NCBI RefSeq assembly: GCF_001625365.1
Contig: NZ_LJJF01000001.1
Span: 1,736,001-1,800,000, forward strand
Length of the DNA: 64,000 nucleotides
Source of the DNA: Streptomyces sp. MJM8645
Lineage (GTDB): Bacteria > Actinomycetota > Actinomycetes > Streptomycetales > Streptomycetaceae
Direction: 5' to 3'
The notes beneath the pieces were generated by a model. The model was given only the letters and a program-made list of their open reading frames with translations, had not been told where the DNA came from and did not search any database. Shown in pieces: positions 49,302 to 58,925 of the stretch. How positions within the stretch are numbered: position 1 is the stretch's first letter; each line of letters starts with the position of its first letter. The position numbers and the translations under genes are program-made.

Positions 49302-49563
49302 GGCTCTCCTTGTGGGGGATCGCGGGGTGTACGACTGGTCGCCGAGGCCCGCGCCGCACGAAAGTGCCATGGTCACTTCAAGTGGTCAACCGTATTGGCC
49401 GAACTCGCCGACGGCAATCGTCCGTTGCGGCCCGGGGCGGCAACCATCCGCCCCGGTATGCCCGTTAAGGGCGGGCGCAGTGGCACCCCACGGCACCGGC
49501 CGTGCCCGCCCGTCGGGGCGTCATATCCGCCCGCCCACCCGTCCGCTCGCCCGCTCGCGGGGG

Positions 49564-50523
49564 CTACGGCTGCGGGAAGGAGTTCTCGTCCACCTCGTCG
49601 GTCTTGGCGTTGCCGCCGACCGTCGGCTGGAGGGTGATCGACCAGGACGTCGCGGTGCGCCCGGTCTCGAACGCCAGCGTGTCCTGGAACTTGGTGAACC
49701 GGCAGCTCTGCGTGAACGCCTTCGTGTCGGAGTCCCAGTCCACCCCGCCCGCGAAGTACACCTCGTACGTGCCGTCCTCGACGCCCTCGATGCTGGCCTT
49801 CTGCCCCTTGGCCACGTACACCGAGTGCACCGACTTGCCGTTCAGCGCGAGCGAGACGACCGCGTCCCCCCTGCCGCCGTTGTCGACCTTGAACACGCCC
49901 TCGCCGCGCAGCCGCCCCTCGCGCACCAGGGTGCCGTTGTCCAGCGAACGGGACTGCTGCTTGGGGGTCTGCGGGACGGCGAAGGTCGTCGGGTAGCCGG
50001 CCGCCGCCATCTTGGCCAGGGCCGCCGACACCGCCGCCAGGCCCTCGGAGGCGCCCAGTTCGGCCTGCGCGGAGCCCACCGCGCAGACGCCCCTGCTCTT
50101 GATGTCGCCGCGGACCTTCGTCGCGTCGGTGGCCAGCGAGGTCAGCGCCCTCACCAGCTCGGTCTGCGCCGTCGCGACCGCGGCCGGCTCGTCCGCCAGG
50201 CCCAGGCTCCGCCCGGCCGTCCGCGCGCTGGTGGCGATGCCGCCGAGGACGCCGTCGAGGTCGCCCAGGGTCTTGGCCCCGGCCACCTGGCCGAGCGCGG
50301 TGTTCACCGGGTCGATGGTCGTGCCGAGCACCGGGCCGTACGGCGGCGGCGTCGGGGTGGGGGTCGGCGTCCGCGTCGGCGCGGGCAGGGCCGGGGCCGC
50401 GCCGGTGGACGGCCCGCCCGCGGCGCTCCCCCCGCCGCCCCCGCTCCCCCTGGTGCCACTGGAGCAGGCCGCGAGCAGCAGTACGGTGCCGACGGCCAGA
50501 CCGGCCTTGGTGATGGACTTCAT
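49564..50523 (-). CDS. Lipoprotein of unknown function
   Basis: A 319-residue lipoprotein. The signal peptide and lipobox are KAGLAVGTVLLLAACSSG with Cys20 as the lipidated residue. A Gly/Ser/Pro/Thr-rich linker (about 25-60) leads to a helical region (about 65-175) and then to a beta-rich C-terminal domain with SRSLDNGTLVREGRLRGEGV and GTYEVYFAGGVDWDSD. No family was recognised; the two-part layout would suit a cell-wall-spanning sensor or binding protein. The ATG at 50523 is used. It is divergent from a membrane esterase, with which it might share a promoter region. Confidence 0.75.
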   Translation of the reverse strand: MKSITKAGLAVGTVLLLAACSSGTRGSGGGGGSAAGGPSTGAAPALPAPTRTPTPTPTPPPYGPVLGTTIDPVNTALGQVAGAKTLGDLDGVLGGIATSARTAGRSLGLADEPAAVATAQTELVRALTSLATDATKVRGDIKSRGVCAVGSAQAELGASEGLAAVSAALAKMAAAGYPTTFAVPQTPKQQSRSLDNGTLVREGRLRGEGVFKVDNGGRGDAVVSLALNGKSVHSVYVAKGQKASIEGVEDGTYEVYFAGGVDWDSDTKAFTQSCRFTKFQDTLAFETGRTATSWSITLQPTVGGNAKTDEVDENSFPQP

Positions 50524-50679
50524 GAATCCCGCCCCGGTGACGCCCCGCGCACACAGCGTGCACGTGTCCGCCGCCATGCTGGCGGCCCCGCCCGGCGCGG
50601 TCAACCGGATTCCGAGGGCGTGCGGAGGGCGTGCAGGGGGCGCCCGGGGGCGCTGATCGAGGTCAACTACGATCGGGGC

Positions 50680-51798
50680 GTGCTCAGCCTCACCGGACTC
50701 CCCCTCCAGATCGTCGCCTCGGTCGTCGCGATCCTCGTCTTCGGCGCCACCATGTGGCTCTGGCCGCGCTTCGGCGGGAAGGGCTGGAAGTCCTGGACGG
50801 GCCGGATCGGCGCCTTCCTCGCCACCCAGATCGCCGTGCTGGTCGCCATGGGCCTGATCGCCAACGGCTACTTCGGCTTCTACAGCTCCTGGAGCGACCT
50901 GCTCGGCACCGACGGCAAGCCGGGCACGGTCGTCGACCACACGCCGAACGCCTCCGTGGCCGTCACCGGCGAGCAGAAGTTCTACTCGGCCCAGGGCTCG
51001 GACCGGGAGCGCTCCGGGCTGATCCAGCAGGTCGCCGTCAAAGGAGCCTCGACCGGCCTGAGCACCGAGGCGTTCGTCTACCTGCCCCCGCAGTACTTCC
51101 AGCCGGACTACGCGCAGCAGCGGTTCCCGATGGCCCTGGTGCTCACCGGCTACCCTGGCACGCCGGAGAAGCTGATCTCGCTGATGCAGTACCCGGCCTC
51201 CACCCTCACCGCGATCGAGCAGAAGAAGCTGCCGCCGACCGTCCTGGTGATGATGCGCCCCACGGTCGTCGGCAACCGGGACACCGAGTGCGTCGACGTG
51301 CCGGGCGGCCCCCAGGCGGAGACCTTCTTCACCACCGACCTGCCCAAGGCGCTCGCCACCACCTACCGGCTCGGCACCGACCCGGCGAGCCGCGCCGTCA
51401 TCGGCAACTCGACCGGCGGCTACTGCGCGCTCAAGTTCGCGATGCGCAAGCCCGACGCCTACCGCGCCGCGGTCGCGCTCTCCGGCTACTACAGCGCGGC
51501 GCACGACGAGACCACCGGCGACCTCTTCGGCGGCAACGACCAGCTGAAGCAGCAGAACGACCTGCTGTGGCGGCTGAAGAACCAGCCGGCCGCCCCCGTC
51601 TCCCTGCTGCTCACCACCAGCTACGACGAGAACAACTACGCCGACACCCAGGCCATGGTCGGCGCCTTCAAGGCCCCCACCAAGGTGTCCACCATCACCC
51701 TGGACACCGGCGGCCACAACTTCCACACCTGGACCCGGGAGATCCCCCCGGCCCTGGAGTGGCTCGGCCAGCACCTCACCATGCCGAAGGCCGCCTGA
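50680..51798 (+). CDS. Membrane-anchored esterase (esterase D/mycolyltransferase-like)
   Basis: A 372-residue protein. Two N-terminal transmembrane helices (about 10-28 and 42-62) anchor it. The rest is an alpha/beta hydrolase of the esterase/antigen-85 type: nucleophile in VIGNSTGGYCALKFAMRKP, acid probably in LLTTSYDENNYAD, and catalytic His in DTGGHNFHTWTREI. The FAMALVLTGYP region contacts the oxyanion. It probably acts on acyl esters at the membrane face. The start is GTG 50680, preceded only weakly by a GATCGGGG. It is divergent from the lipoprotein gene. Confidence 0.85.
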   Translation: MLSLTGLPLQIVASVVAILVFGATMWLWPRFGGKGWKSWTGRIGAFLATQIAVLVAMGLIANGYFGFYSSWSDLLGTDGKPGTVVDHTPNASVAVTGEQKFYSAQGSDRERSGLIQQVAVKGASTGLSTEAFVYLPPQYFQPDYAQQRFPMALVLTGYPGTPEKLISLMQYPASTLTAIEQKKLPPTVLVMMRPTVVGNRDTECVDVPGGPQAETFFTTDLPKALATTYRLGTDPASRAVIGNSTGGYCALKFAMRKPDAYRAAVALSGYYSAAHDETTGDLFGGNDQLKQQNDLLWRLKNQPAAPVSLLLTTSYDENNYADTQAMVGAFKAPTKVSTITLDTGGHNFHTWTREIPPALEWLGQHLTMPKAA

Positions 51799-51913
51799 CC
51801 GATCCCCCGGCGGCCCGCCCGATCACCCGATCACCCGATCGGCCCCGCAGATCACACCCGTCTCACAGCGTCGTCTCACGCTCCTCTCAGCCGCACCACG
51901 CACGGTATGGCGC

Positions 51914-54391
51914 ATGACCACGACCAGCTACTCCACTCCGGCCGGCGAACCGTGGCCCGAGGCCGCGGACTTCCCGCCGCCGGAGGTGCCGCAGCCGGAC
52001 CCAGCCCGGCCGGACCCGGCGCCGCTCTTCCCCGAGCAGCCCCTGCCGCCCGCCCGCCCCAAGGGCCCTGCCTCCTGGTCCGGCCGGCTGCGCACCCTCC
52101 CCGCCCGCGCCTGGCGCGGCCGCGCGGACGACCCGCGCTGGGTGCGCCCGGCCCTGCTGGCACTGCTGGCCGCGACCGTCGTCCTCTACCTCTGGGGCCT
52201 GAGCGCCTCCGGCTGGGCCAACGCCTTCTACTCGGCCGCCGTCCAGGCCGGCAGCCAGAGCTGGAAGGCCTTCTTCTTCGGCTCCTCCGACGCCGGGAAC
52301 TTCATCACCGTCGACAAGCCCCCCATGTCGCTGTGGCCGATGGCCCTCTCGGTGCGGGTCTTCGGCCTGTCCTCCTGGTCCGTGCTCGCCCCGCAGGCCC
52401 TGATGGGCGCCGCCACCGTCGGCGTCGTGTACGCGACGGTGCGCCGGCGCTTCTCCCCGCTCGGCGGCCTGCTCGCCGGGGCCGCCCTGGCGCTCACCCC
52501 GGTCGCGGCGCTGATGTTCCGCTTCAACAACCCCGACGCGCTGCTGGCCCTGCTGCTCACCCTGGCCGCGTACGGGCTGGTGCGGGCCATCGAGGCGGCG
52601 GGCACCCGGTGGCTGGTGTTCACCGGGGCGATGTTCGGCCTGGCCTTCCTCACCAAGACCCTGCAGGCCTTCCTCGTGCTGCCCGCCTTCGCGCTGGTCT
52701 ACCTGGTCGTCGCGCCCACCGGCCTGTGGCGGCGGGTGCGGCAGCTGCTGCTCGCGGGCGCGGCCATGGTGGTCGCGGGCGGCTGGTGGGTCGCGGTGGT
52801 CGAACTGCTGCCGGCCTCGGCCCGCCCGTACGTCGGCGGCTCGCAGGACGACAGCTTCCTCTCCCTCACCTTCGGCTACAACGGCCTCGGCCGGATCAAC
52901 GGCGACGAGACCGGCAGCGTCGGCGGCGGCGGGCGGCTCCCGGCCGGGCTCGACCTGCCGGCCGGGGCGATGCGCGGCGGCCGCGGCTGGGGCCAGACCG
53001 GCCTCACCCGGCTGTTCGGGAGCGACATCGGCGGGCAGATCGCCTGGCTGCTGCCGGCCGCGCTGATCCTGCTGGTCGCCGCCCTGTGGGCGACCCGCCG
53101 CTACGCCCGCACCGACACCGCCCGCGCGGCGTTCCTGGTCTGGGGCGGCGCGATGCTGTCCACCGCGCTGGTGTTCAGCTTCATGTCCGGGATCTTCCAC
53201 CAGTACTACACGGTGGCGCTCGCCCCGGCCGTCGCGGCGCTGGTCGGCATGGGCGTGGACGGCCTGTGGCGGGCCCGGCACCGGCTTCCGTGGGCGCTGG
53301 TGCTGGCCGGCACCCTCGCGGTGACGGCGGTGTGGGCGTTCGTCCTGCTCGGGCGGAGCTCGGAGTTCCTGCCCTGGCTCCGCTGGGCGGTGCTGGTCGG
53401 CGGGCTGGTGGCGGCGGCCGCGCTGGTCGCCGGACAGCTGGCCGGGCGGGCCGACGGGCGGCTCGGGGCCCGGATCGCCTCGGTCGCCGGCCTGGTCGGC
53501 CTGGCGGCGGCGCTCGGCGGGCCCGCCGCGTACGCGGTGGACACCGTCGGCACGGCACACAGCGGCTCCATCGTGACGGCCGGGCCGGCCGTCCAGGGCG
53601 CCTCCGGTCCGGGCGGCGGCGGCCGGCACGGCGGGCAGGGCTTCGCGGGCAACGGGCGGACGTTCCAGCCCGGCCAGAACGGCGGCGGGCAGAACGGCGG
53701 CGCACCCGGCTTCCCCGGCGGCGGCGGGCAGCACGGCGGCTGGCCGGGCGGCCAGGGCGGCGGCAACGGGTTCAACGGCGGCAACGGCGGCGGCCAGGGC
53801 GGCTTCAACGGCGGCAACGGCGGCTGGTCGGGCGGCGGTTCGGGCAAGGGCCCGGGCGGCGGCAACGGTCACCGCGAGCGCGGCACGGGCGCCAACCCCG
53901 GCACCGGCAACCCGGGCAACCCCGGCAACCCCGGCAGCGGCGAGGACCCCGGCGCCTTCGGCCCCGGCGGCATGGGCGCCACGGGCGGCATGGGCGGCCT
54001 GCTCGGCGGCACCAAGGTGAGCGAGGAGGCCTCCGCCCTGCTCAAGGAGAGCGCCGGCCAGTACACCTGGGCGGCCGCCACCAGCGGCTCACAGAACGCC
54101 GCCAGCTACCAACTCGCCACCGGAGAGCCGGTGATGGCCCTCGGCGGCTTCAACGGCACCGACCCCTCGCTCAGCCTGGCCGGCTTCCAGAAGTACGTCC
54201 AGGAGGGCAAGGTGCACTGGTTCATCGCCGGCGGCTCCCACCGCGGCTTCGGCGGGGCCGAGAGCGGACGGGGCGACACCGGGGAGAAGGAGTCGGAGAC
54301 CTCCCAGATCGAGAGCTGGGTGACGAGCCACTTCACCGCGAAGACGGTCGGCTCCACCACCTTCTACGACCTGACGGCCCCGACCTCCTGA
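51914..54391 (+). CDS. PMT/ArnT-like (GT39/GT83) membrane glycosyltransferase with Gly/Asn-rich linker
   Basis: An 825-residue polytopic protein. A Pro-rich cytoplasmic leader (about 1-80) is followed by roughly 12 membrane helices (about 85-545). The catalytic region near FITVDKPPMSLWPMALSVRV and FRFNNPDALLALLLT is characteristic of the GT-C fold, which uses polyprenyl-phosphate sugars. From about 560 to 700 there is a low-complexity Gly/Asn/Gln-rich linker. The last ~125 residues form an extracytoplasmic domain (EEASALLKESAGQYTWAAAT and onward). It transfers sugars to lipids, proteins or wall polymers; the acceptor is unknown. ATG 51914 is chosen by frame; the shadow frame at 51907 is not coding. 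Confidence 0.88.
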   Translation: MTTTSYSTPAGEPWPEAADFPPPEVPQPDPARPDPAPLFPEQPLPPARPKGPASWSGRLRTLPARAWRGRADDPRWVRPALLALLAATVVLYLWGLSASGWANAFYSAAVQAGSQSWKAFFFGSSDAGNFITVDKPPMSLWPMALSVRVFGLSSWSVLAPQALMGAATVGVVYATVRRRFSPLGGLLAGAALALTPVAALMFRFNNPDALLALLLTLAAYGLVRAIEAAGTRWLVFTGAMFGLAFLTKTLQAFLVLPAFALVYLVVAPTGLWRRVRQLLLAGAAMVVAGGWWVAVVELLPASARPYVGGSQDDSFLSLTFGYNGLGRINGDETGSVGGGGRLPAGLDLPAGAMRGGRGWGQTGLTRLFGSDIGGQIAWLLPAALILLVAALWATRRYARTDTARAAFLVWGGAMLSTALVFSFMSGIFHQYYTVALAPAVAALVGMGVDGLWRARHRLPWALVLAGTLAVTAVWAFVLLGRSSEFLPWLRWAVLVGGLVAAAALVAGQLAGRADGRLGARIASVAGLVGLAAALGGPAAYAVDTVGTAHSGSIVTAGPAVQGASGPGGGGRHGGQGFAGNGRTFQPGQNGGGQNGGAPGFPGGGGQHGGWPGGQGGGNGFNGGNGGGQGGFNGGNGGWSGGGSGKGPGGGNGHRERGTGANPGTGNPGNPGNPGSGEDPGAFGPGGMGATGGMGGLLGGTKVSEEASALLKESAGQYTWAAATSGSQNAASYQLATGEPVMALGGFNGTDPSLSLAGFQKYVQEGKVHWFIAGGSHRGFGGAESGRGDTGEKESETSQIESWVTSHFTAKTVGSTTFYDLTAPTS

Positions 54392-54421
54392 CCGTCCGAC
54401 CTCCTGACCGTCCCACCCCAG

Positions 54422-54450
54422 GGGGCGCACCGCAGCCGGCGGTGCGCCCC
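54422..54450. terminator. 12-bp stem-loop between convergent genes
   Basis: GGGGCGCACCGC (54422-54433) and GCGGTGCGCCCC (54439-54450) flank a 5-base loop and the stem is followed by TTCGCGTTG. It lies between the glycosyltransferase and the convergent hydrolase gene. Confidence 0.85.
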
Positions 54451-54496
54451 TTCGCGTTGCCCCCGGGAAAGCCCCCGTCGGCCCCGGCAGTCCCCG

Positions 54497-56068
54497 TCAG
54501 GCGGACGGGCAGTGCGTCCCGGCGGCGGGCAGCGTGCCGTCCACCAGGAACGCGGCCACCGCGTCCCGCACGCACCCGCTCTTGTCGTAGCCGGTGTGCC
54601 CGTCGCCGTCCCGGGTGAGCAGGACGGCGTCGGCGAGGTTGGAGGCCATCCGCTGCGCCCACGGGTACGGCGTGACCGGGTCGGCGGTGGAGCCGATCAC
54701 CAGGATCGGGGCGCTGCCCTCGGCCCGGATCCGGGCGGGCCGTTCGGCGGTGCGGTACGGCCAGGAGCGGCAGTCCGGGGCGAACAGCGCCGCCGAGGTG
54801 TCGTGCCGGCTCATCAGCGGGGCGCGGGCGGCGAGTTCGGTGCGGTCGGTGCGCAGGTCCCCGGCGCCGGGGGCCATCAGGGCGTCCGCGCAGCTGATGG
54901 CGGCGAAGGCGTCCGCCGCGGTGGAGTAGCCGCCGTCCTCGCCGCGGCCGTTGGCGCCGTCGGCGAGGGCGAGCAGTTCGGCGGCGTCGCCGCGGGTGAT
55001 CGCCGGGTCGAGGGCCTGGCGCAGCCGCTCCCAGGAGCGGTGGCCGTCGTAGAGGGTGTCGAGGGTGCCGTTCCAGGCCAGGGTGGCGGTGAGGCGGCGG
55101 CCGTCGGCGGCGGGCAGCGGGTGTGCGCGCAGGCCGTCCAGGAAGTCGGCGAGCCGCTGCGGGGCGGCGGCGCGGTCGCGGCCGAGGGGGCAGTCGTCGC
55201 GGCCCGCGCAGTCGGCGGCGAAGTCCCGCAGCGCGGTCTCGGTGGCGGCGGCGGCCTCGACGTTCAGCCGGACCGGGTCGAGGCTGCGTTCGAAGGCGCC
55301 GTCCAGGGCGAGGCGGCCGGTGCGGGCGGGGAACTCCTCGGCGTAGAGGGCGCCCAGGTAGGTGCCGTAGGAGCTGCCGAGGAAGTCGAGCCGCCGTTCG
55401 CCCAGGGCGCCGCGCAGCACGTCGAGGTCGCGGGCGGTGTCGCGGGTGGAGAGGTGGGGCAGCAGCGTGGCGTACCGGGCCTGGCAGGCGTCGGCGAGCA
55501 CCCGGCCGCGGTCGTAGCCGGGGTCGTCGGTGCTGGTCCACTCGTCCCGGGTGCGGTCGTCGAGGCAGTGCACGGGGGTGGTGCGGCCGGCGCCGCGCGG
55601 GTCGAAGCCGACCAGGTCGAAGTGGTCGGAGAGGGTGCCGCGGTAGTCCTCCCAGCCCCAGACCACCCGGTCCACGCCGGAGTTGCCCGGCCCGCCGGGG
55701 TTGAGCACCAGTGACCCGATCCGCCGGTCGGCCTCGGTGGCGCGGATCCGGGAGACGGCGACGTCGATCGTCTCGCCGCCCGGATCGGCGTAGTCCAGCG
55801 GGACCTTGAGTCCGGTGCACTGCGCGACCGGCTCCCCGGCCGGGCGCTCAGGCCGGTCCGGGCAGTCCTTCCAGTCCAGCGGCTGGAGGTACAGGGCCGC
55901 GAGCGCGGGGGCGGCCGTGCCGGGCACCAGGTCCTGGGGCCGGGCCGCGGCCGCGGTGCCGGGCCGGCGGGCGCCCGGGTCCGAGGGCCCGGTGCAGCCC
56001 GCGGCGAGCACGAGGAGGGCGACGGTGAGCAGGGCGCGGAGCGGGCGGCGGGGGTTCGACGAGTGCAC
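54497..56068 (-). CDS. TAP-like (tripeptidyl aminopeptidase) alpha/beta-hydrolase lipoprotein
   Basis: A 523-residue secreted hydrolase. A lipobox-type signal LLTVALLVLAAGCTGP makes it a probable lipoprotein. The alpha/beta core has LVLNPGGPGNSGVD (oxyanion), the nucleophile elbow FLGSSYGTYLGALYAEEFP, the acid in VIGSTADPVTPYPWA, and the catalytic His in RDGDGHTGYDKS. A TAP C-terminal domain is present. It likely cleaves N-terminal peptides or hydrolyses esters outside the cell, as Slp/TAP proteins of streptomycetes do. GTG 56068 is used; the ATG at 56104 is possible. Confidence 0.9.
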   Translation of the reverse strand: MHSSNPRRPLRALLTVALLVLAAGCTGPSDPGARRPGTAAAARPQDLVPGTAAPALAALYLQPLDWKDCPDRPERPAGEPVAQCTGLKVPLDYADPGGETIDVAVSRIRATEADRRIGSLVLNPGGPGNSGVDRVVWGWEDYRGTLSDHFDLVGFDPRGAGRTTPVHCLDDRTRDEWTSTDDPGYDRGRVLADACQARYATLLPHLSTRDTARDLDVLRGALGERRLDFLGSSYGTYLGALYAEEFPARTGRLALDGAFERSLDPVRLNVEAAAATETALRDFAADCAGRDDCPLGRDRAAAPQRLADFLDGLRAHPLPAADGRRLTATLAWNGTLDTLYDGHRSWERLRQALDPAITRGDAAELLALADGANGRGEDGGYSTAADAFAAISCADALMAPGAGDLRTDRTELAARAPLMSRHDTSAALFAPDCRSWPYRTAERPARIRAEGSAPILVIGSTADPVTPYPWAQRMASNLADAVLLTRDGDGHTGYDKSGCVRDAVAAFLVDGTLPAAGTHCPSA

Positions 56069-56128
56069 CGCCCACGAATACCACCCGGCGCCCGCTCCCG
56101 TCACACCAGCATCTGCCGTAACGATTCC

Positions 56129-56887
56129 TCAGCCTCCGCACTGCTGCAGCATGGCCTGCTTGTCGGCCACGGTGACGGGGAGCTGGTACTTCAGGGAGAC
56201 CTGGGCGAAGCGGACGGCGTACGAGCAGCGGACGGCGGTGTTGGCGGGGAGCCAGGAGGCCGGGCCGGAGTCGCCCTTGGAGGCGTTCTGCGAGCCGTCG
56301 GCGGGGATCAGGTTGAGCGGGTCGTTGGCGATCTGGACGCGCTTGGCCTTGTCCCACTTGGCGGCGCCCAGCTGCCAGTCGTAGGACAGCGGCATCACGT
56401 GGTCGATCTGGATCTTCGTGGCCTGCTGCTTGGTCCACTGGACGTTCTTGCCGGTGTACGGGTCGTAGATGGTCATCGCGGTGACGACGCAGTTCGAGCC
56501 GTCCTTGCGCTCGACGGCGGTGCCGTCGCGGGCGAGCAGGTCGTTGCGGGTGTCGCAGTTGTTGTGGCCGAGCGGGACGCCGTCGACGTTGTCCGTCCAG
56601 GCGGGGCCGAACTCGTTGCGGTCGTAGCCGTCCTTGGGGCCGGCGGCGGCGGTGGCGACCTTGGCTATCACGTCGCGGCCCGCCTTCTGCTCCTCCGGCG
56701 TGGTCAGCGGGGCCAGGCCGGGCTTGGTGCCGTCCGGGTTCTGCAGCGGGCTGGTGCCCAGGCCCCCGGCGGGCGCGGCGGAGTCGCCGCTCTTGTGGTC
56801 ACGGCCGCCCAGCAGCCAGCCGGCCAGCGCGAGCGCGCATATCAGGAACACGGTGGCGGCGGACAGGGCGGTGCGGCGGGCGGGCAC
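56129..56887 (-). CDS. Secreted HNH-type endonuclease (DUF1524/GmrSD C-terminal type)
   Basis: A 252-residue protein with an N-terminal signal/anchor helix (about 7-26). The HNH/beta-beta-alpha-metal nuclease core is IQIDHVMPLSYDWQLGA (the ID-H motif) and NDPLNLIPADGSQNASKGD, where the second Asn and the downstream K/D form the metal site. Cys residues (DTRNDLLARD region, NCVV, RCSY, QQCGG) suggest disulfides, consistent with export. Secreted nucleases of this type are common in streptomycetes and probably degrade extracellular DNA. The ATG at 56887 is used; a divergent partner is not present. Confidence 0.88.
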   Translation of the reverse strand: MPARRTALSAATVFLICALALAGWLLGGRDHKSGDSAAPAGGLGTSPLQNPDGTKPGLAPLTTPEEQKAGRDVIAKVATAAAGPKDGYDRNEFGPAWTDNVDGVPLGHNNCDTRNDLLARDGTAVERKDGSNCVVTAMTIYDPYTGKNVQWTKQQATKIQIDHVMPLSYDWQLGAAKWDKAKRVQIANDPLNLIPADGSQNASKGDSGPASWLPANTAVRCSYAVRFAQVSLKYQLPVTVADKQAMLQQCGG

Positions 56888-57007
56888 GGATAACTCCCGG
56901 GATCTGGGGCGGGTTGACGGCGAACCAGCAGATCAGCCACCCCGAGAGCAGGTCAAGGCGGCGCCACGCGAACCCCGCCCACCATGTCGAAGCTCACACC
57001 CCGGGCG

Positions 57008-58003
57008 TCAGCCGCCGATGGCGGACATCGGGCGGTCGGGCCGGACGAAGTCGGCGGAGTTGACGGCGTGTCCGGGCCCCTTCCCGGCCACCGAGGCCCG
57101 CCAGGCCGCCTCGATCCGGTCGTCGTCCGCGCCGCCGCGCAGCAGCGCGCGCAGATCGGACTCCTCCGTCGCGAACAGGCAGTTGCGCAACTGGCCGTCG
57201 GCGGTGAGCCGCACCCGGTCGCAGCCCCCGCAGAACGGGCGGGTCACGGAGGCGATCACCCCGATGACGGCGTCCGTGCCCGCGACCCGCCACTCCTCCG
57301 CCGGGGCGCTGCCCCGCCGGCCCACGGGCAGCAGGTCGAAGCGCTCCCCGAGCCGCTCCAGGACCTCCGCGGCGGTGACCATCGCCGAACGGTCCCAGGC
57401 GCCCTGCGCGTCCAACGGCATCGACTCGATGAACCGCATCCGGTACCCGTGCTCCACCGCGAAGGCCGCCAGCTCCGGGATCTCGTCCTCGTTCACCCCG
57501 CGCACCGGCACCGCGTTCACCTTCACCGGCCCCAGCCCCGCCGCCCGCGCCGCCGCCAGGCCCGCGAACACGTCCGCGATCCGGTCCCGCCGCGTGATCC
57601 GCGCGAACCGCTCCGGGCGCAGCGTGTCCAGACTGACGTTCACCCGCTCCAGCCCCGCCGCCCGCAGCGCCACCGCCGTGCGGGCCAGCCCGATCCCGTT
57701 CGTCGTCAACGACACCTCCGGCCCCAGCGCGGCGATCCGCCCCACCAGGTCCGGCAGGCCCCGCCGCAACAGCGGCTCCCCGCCGGTCAGCCGCACCGAG
57801 GCGATCCCCAGCCGCCCGACCGCGATCCGCACCAGCCGCACCACCTCGTCGTCGCCCAGCGCCTGCGCCCTCGGCAGCCAGTCCAGGCCCTCGGCCGGCA
57901 TGCAGTAGGTGCAGCGCAGGTTGCAGCGGTCGGTCAGCGAGACCCTCAGGTCGGTGTGGACCCGGCCGAAACGGTCCAGCAGCGGGCGCGGTGCGGTGTT
58001 CAT
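57008..58003 (-). CDS. moaA: GTP 3',8-cyclase MoaA (molybdenum cofactor biosynthesis)
   Basis: A 331-residue radical SAM enzyme. The N-terminal cluster motif is DRCNLRCTYCMPAEG (CxxxCxxC), the C-terminal [4Fe-4S] ligands are in CGGCDRVRLTADGQLRNCLF, and the chain ends with MSAIGG, the diglycine needed for activity. RLTGGEPLLRRG is another signature. It forms 3',8-cyclo-GTP, the first step to precursor Z/cPMP. The other moa genes are not in view; divergent 146 bases away is a MobA/MocA-like nucleotidyltransferase gene. The start at 58003 is strongly supported by the family length; the long opposite-strand frames in this region are shadows. Confidence 0.95.
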   Translation of the reverse strand: MNTAPRPLLDRFGRVHTDLRVSLTDRCNLRCTYCMPAEGLDWLPRAQALGDDEVVRLVRIAVGRLGIASVRLTGGEPLLRRGLPDLVGRIAALGPEVSLTTNGIGLARTAVALRAAGLERVNVSLDTLRPERFARITRRDRIADVFAGLAAARAAGLGPVKVNAVPVRGVNEDEIPELAAFAVEHGYRMRFIESMPLDAQGAWDRSAMVTAAEVLERLGERFDLLPVGRRGSAPAEEWRVAGTDAVIGVIASVTRPFCGGCDRVRLTADGQLRNCLFATEESDLRALLRGGADDDRIEAAWRASVAGKGPGHAVNSADFVRPDRPMSAIGG

Positions 58004-58149
58004 CGACCCAGTACAGGGGCCGGCGGGCCGCAGGACCAGCGGCCGAACCGCCGGGGGGCGGCCACCACCTGCGGGTTCCCCTTGTGCATTCGTACAACTG
58101 TGGGTTCGTACGGCTGCGCGGCGGCGGCCCCGGCGGGCAGGCTGGGCCC

Positions 58150-58761
58150 ATGCAGACCACCGAAGACCGAACCGGGCCCGTCGCCGCACTGGTGCTCGCC
58201 GCCGGGGGCGGGCGACGCCTCGGCGGGCGGCCCAAGGCCCTGATCCGGTACGCGGGCCGCCCGCTGGTCGAGCACGCGGTGGCGGTGGTGCGGGCGGGCG
58301 GCTGCGCGGACGTCACGGTGGTGCTGGGCGCGGCCGGCGAACGCGTCCGCTCCACGGCACACCTGCCGGGCTGCCGGCTGGTGGCCAACCCGGACTGGGC
58401 GGGCGGCATGGGCTCCTCGCTGCGCGTCGGGCTGGCCGCGCTGGCGCCGGAGGTGTCGGCGGTGCTGGTGATGCTGGTGGACACCCCGGGCGTCACCGCG
58501 GCCGCGGTGGCCCGGCTGCTGGCCGCGCACCGGGCCGGCGCGGAACTGGCCGCGGCGGCCTACGCAGGGCGGCGCGGGCACCCGGTGCTGATCGGCGCCC
58601 GGTACTTCGCGCAGGCGGCCGCGGGCGCCTGCGGCGACGCCGGGGCCCGCACCCTGCTGGCCGCGCACCCGGACGCGGTCACGCTGGTCGAGTGCGCCGA
58701 CGTCGCCGCCCCGGACGACCTGGACACCCCCGCCGACCTGGCCCGCTGGTCCGCCGGCTGA
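58150..58761 (+). CDS. MobA/MocA-like nucleotidyltransferase
   Basis: A 203-residue NTP-transferase-fold protein. The N-terminal nucleotide-binding motif is ALVLAAGGGRRLGGRPKALI (LAAGxxxRxGxxK), and the metal-binding Asp is in VMLVDTPGV. The remainder includes GRRGHPVLIGARYF, typical of MocA/GlmU-like enzymes that attach CMP or GMP to molybdopterin. Being divergent from moaA, it is best read as molybdenum cofactor nucleotidyltransferase (cytidylyl or guanylyl), the choice not being clear from sequence. ATG 58150; no strong ribosome-binding site is visible, and it may be leaderless. Confidence 0.88.
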   Translation: MQTTEDRTGPVAALVLAAGGGRRLGGRPKALIRYAGRPLVEHAVAVVRAGGCADVTVVLGAAGERVRSTAHLPGCRLVANPDWAGGMGSSLRVGLAALAPEVSAVLVMLVDTPGVTAAAVARLLAAHRAGAELAAAAYAGRRGHPVLIGARYFAQAAAGACGDAGARTLLAAHPDAVTLVECADVAAPDDLDTPADLARWSAG

Positions 58762-58925
58762 CCGCACCCCGCCGGCCCGGGTGCCCGAAGCACCCGTGGC
58801 GGGCACCGGCCGGGCGCACACCCCTGATCCGACCCTGAGGATTGCCCCATTCCGCGCCAAGGACCCACCGTTTCGGGGAGCATGGAAACCGTTCCACCAC
58901 CCGACTCGAACGGACGGAGCCCGCG

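Noticed and set aside
47616..49637. 673-codon plus-strand frame opposite the serine protease
   Set aside because: No recognisable domains; the minus-strand gene has signal peptide and catalytic triad.
51887..53872. 661-codon minus-strand frame opposite the GT39-like gene
   Set aside because: The product is Gln/Ala/Gly-rich and without motifs; the plus strand encodes a membrane glycosyltransferase.
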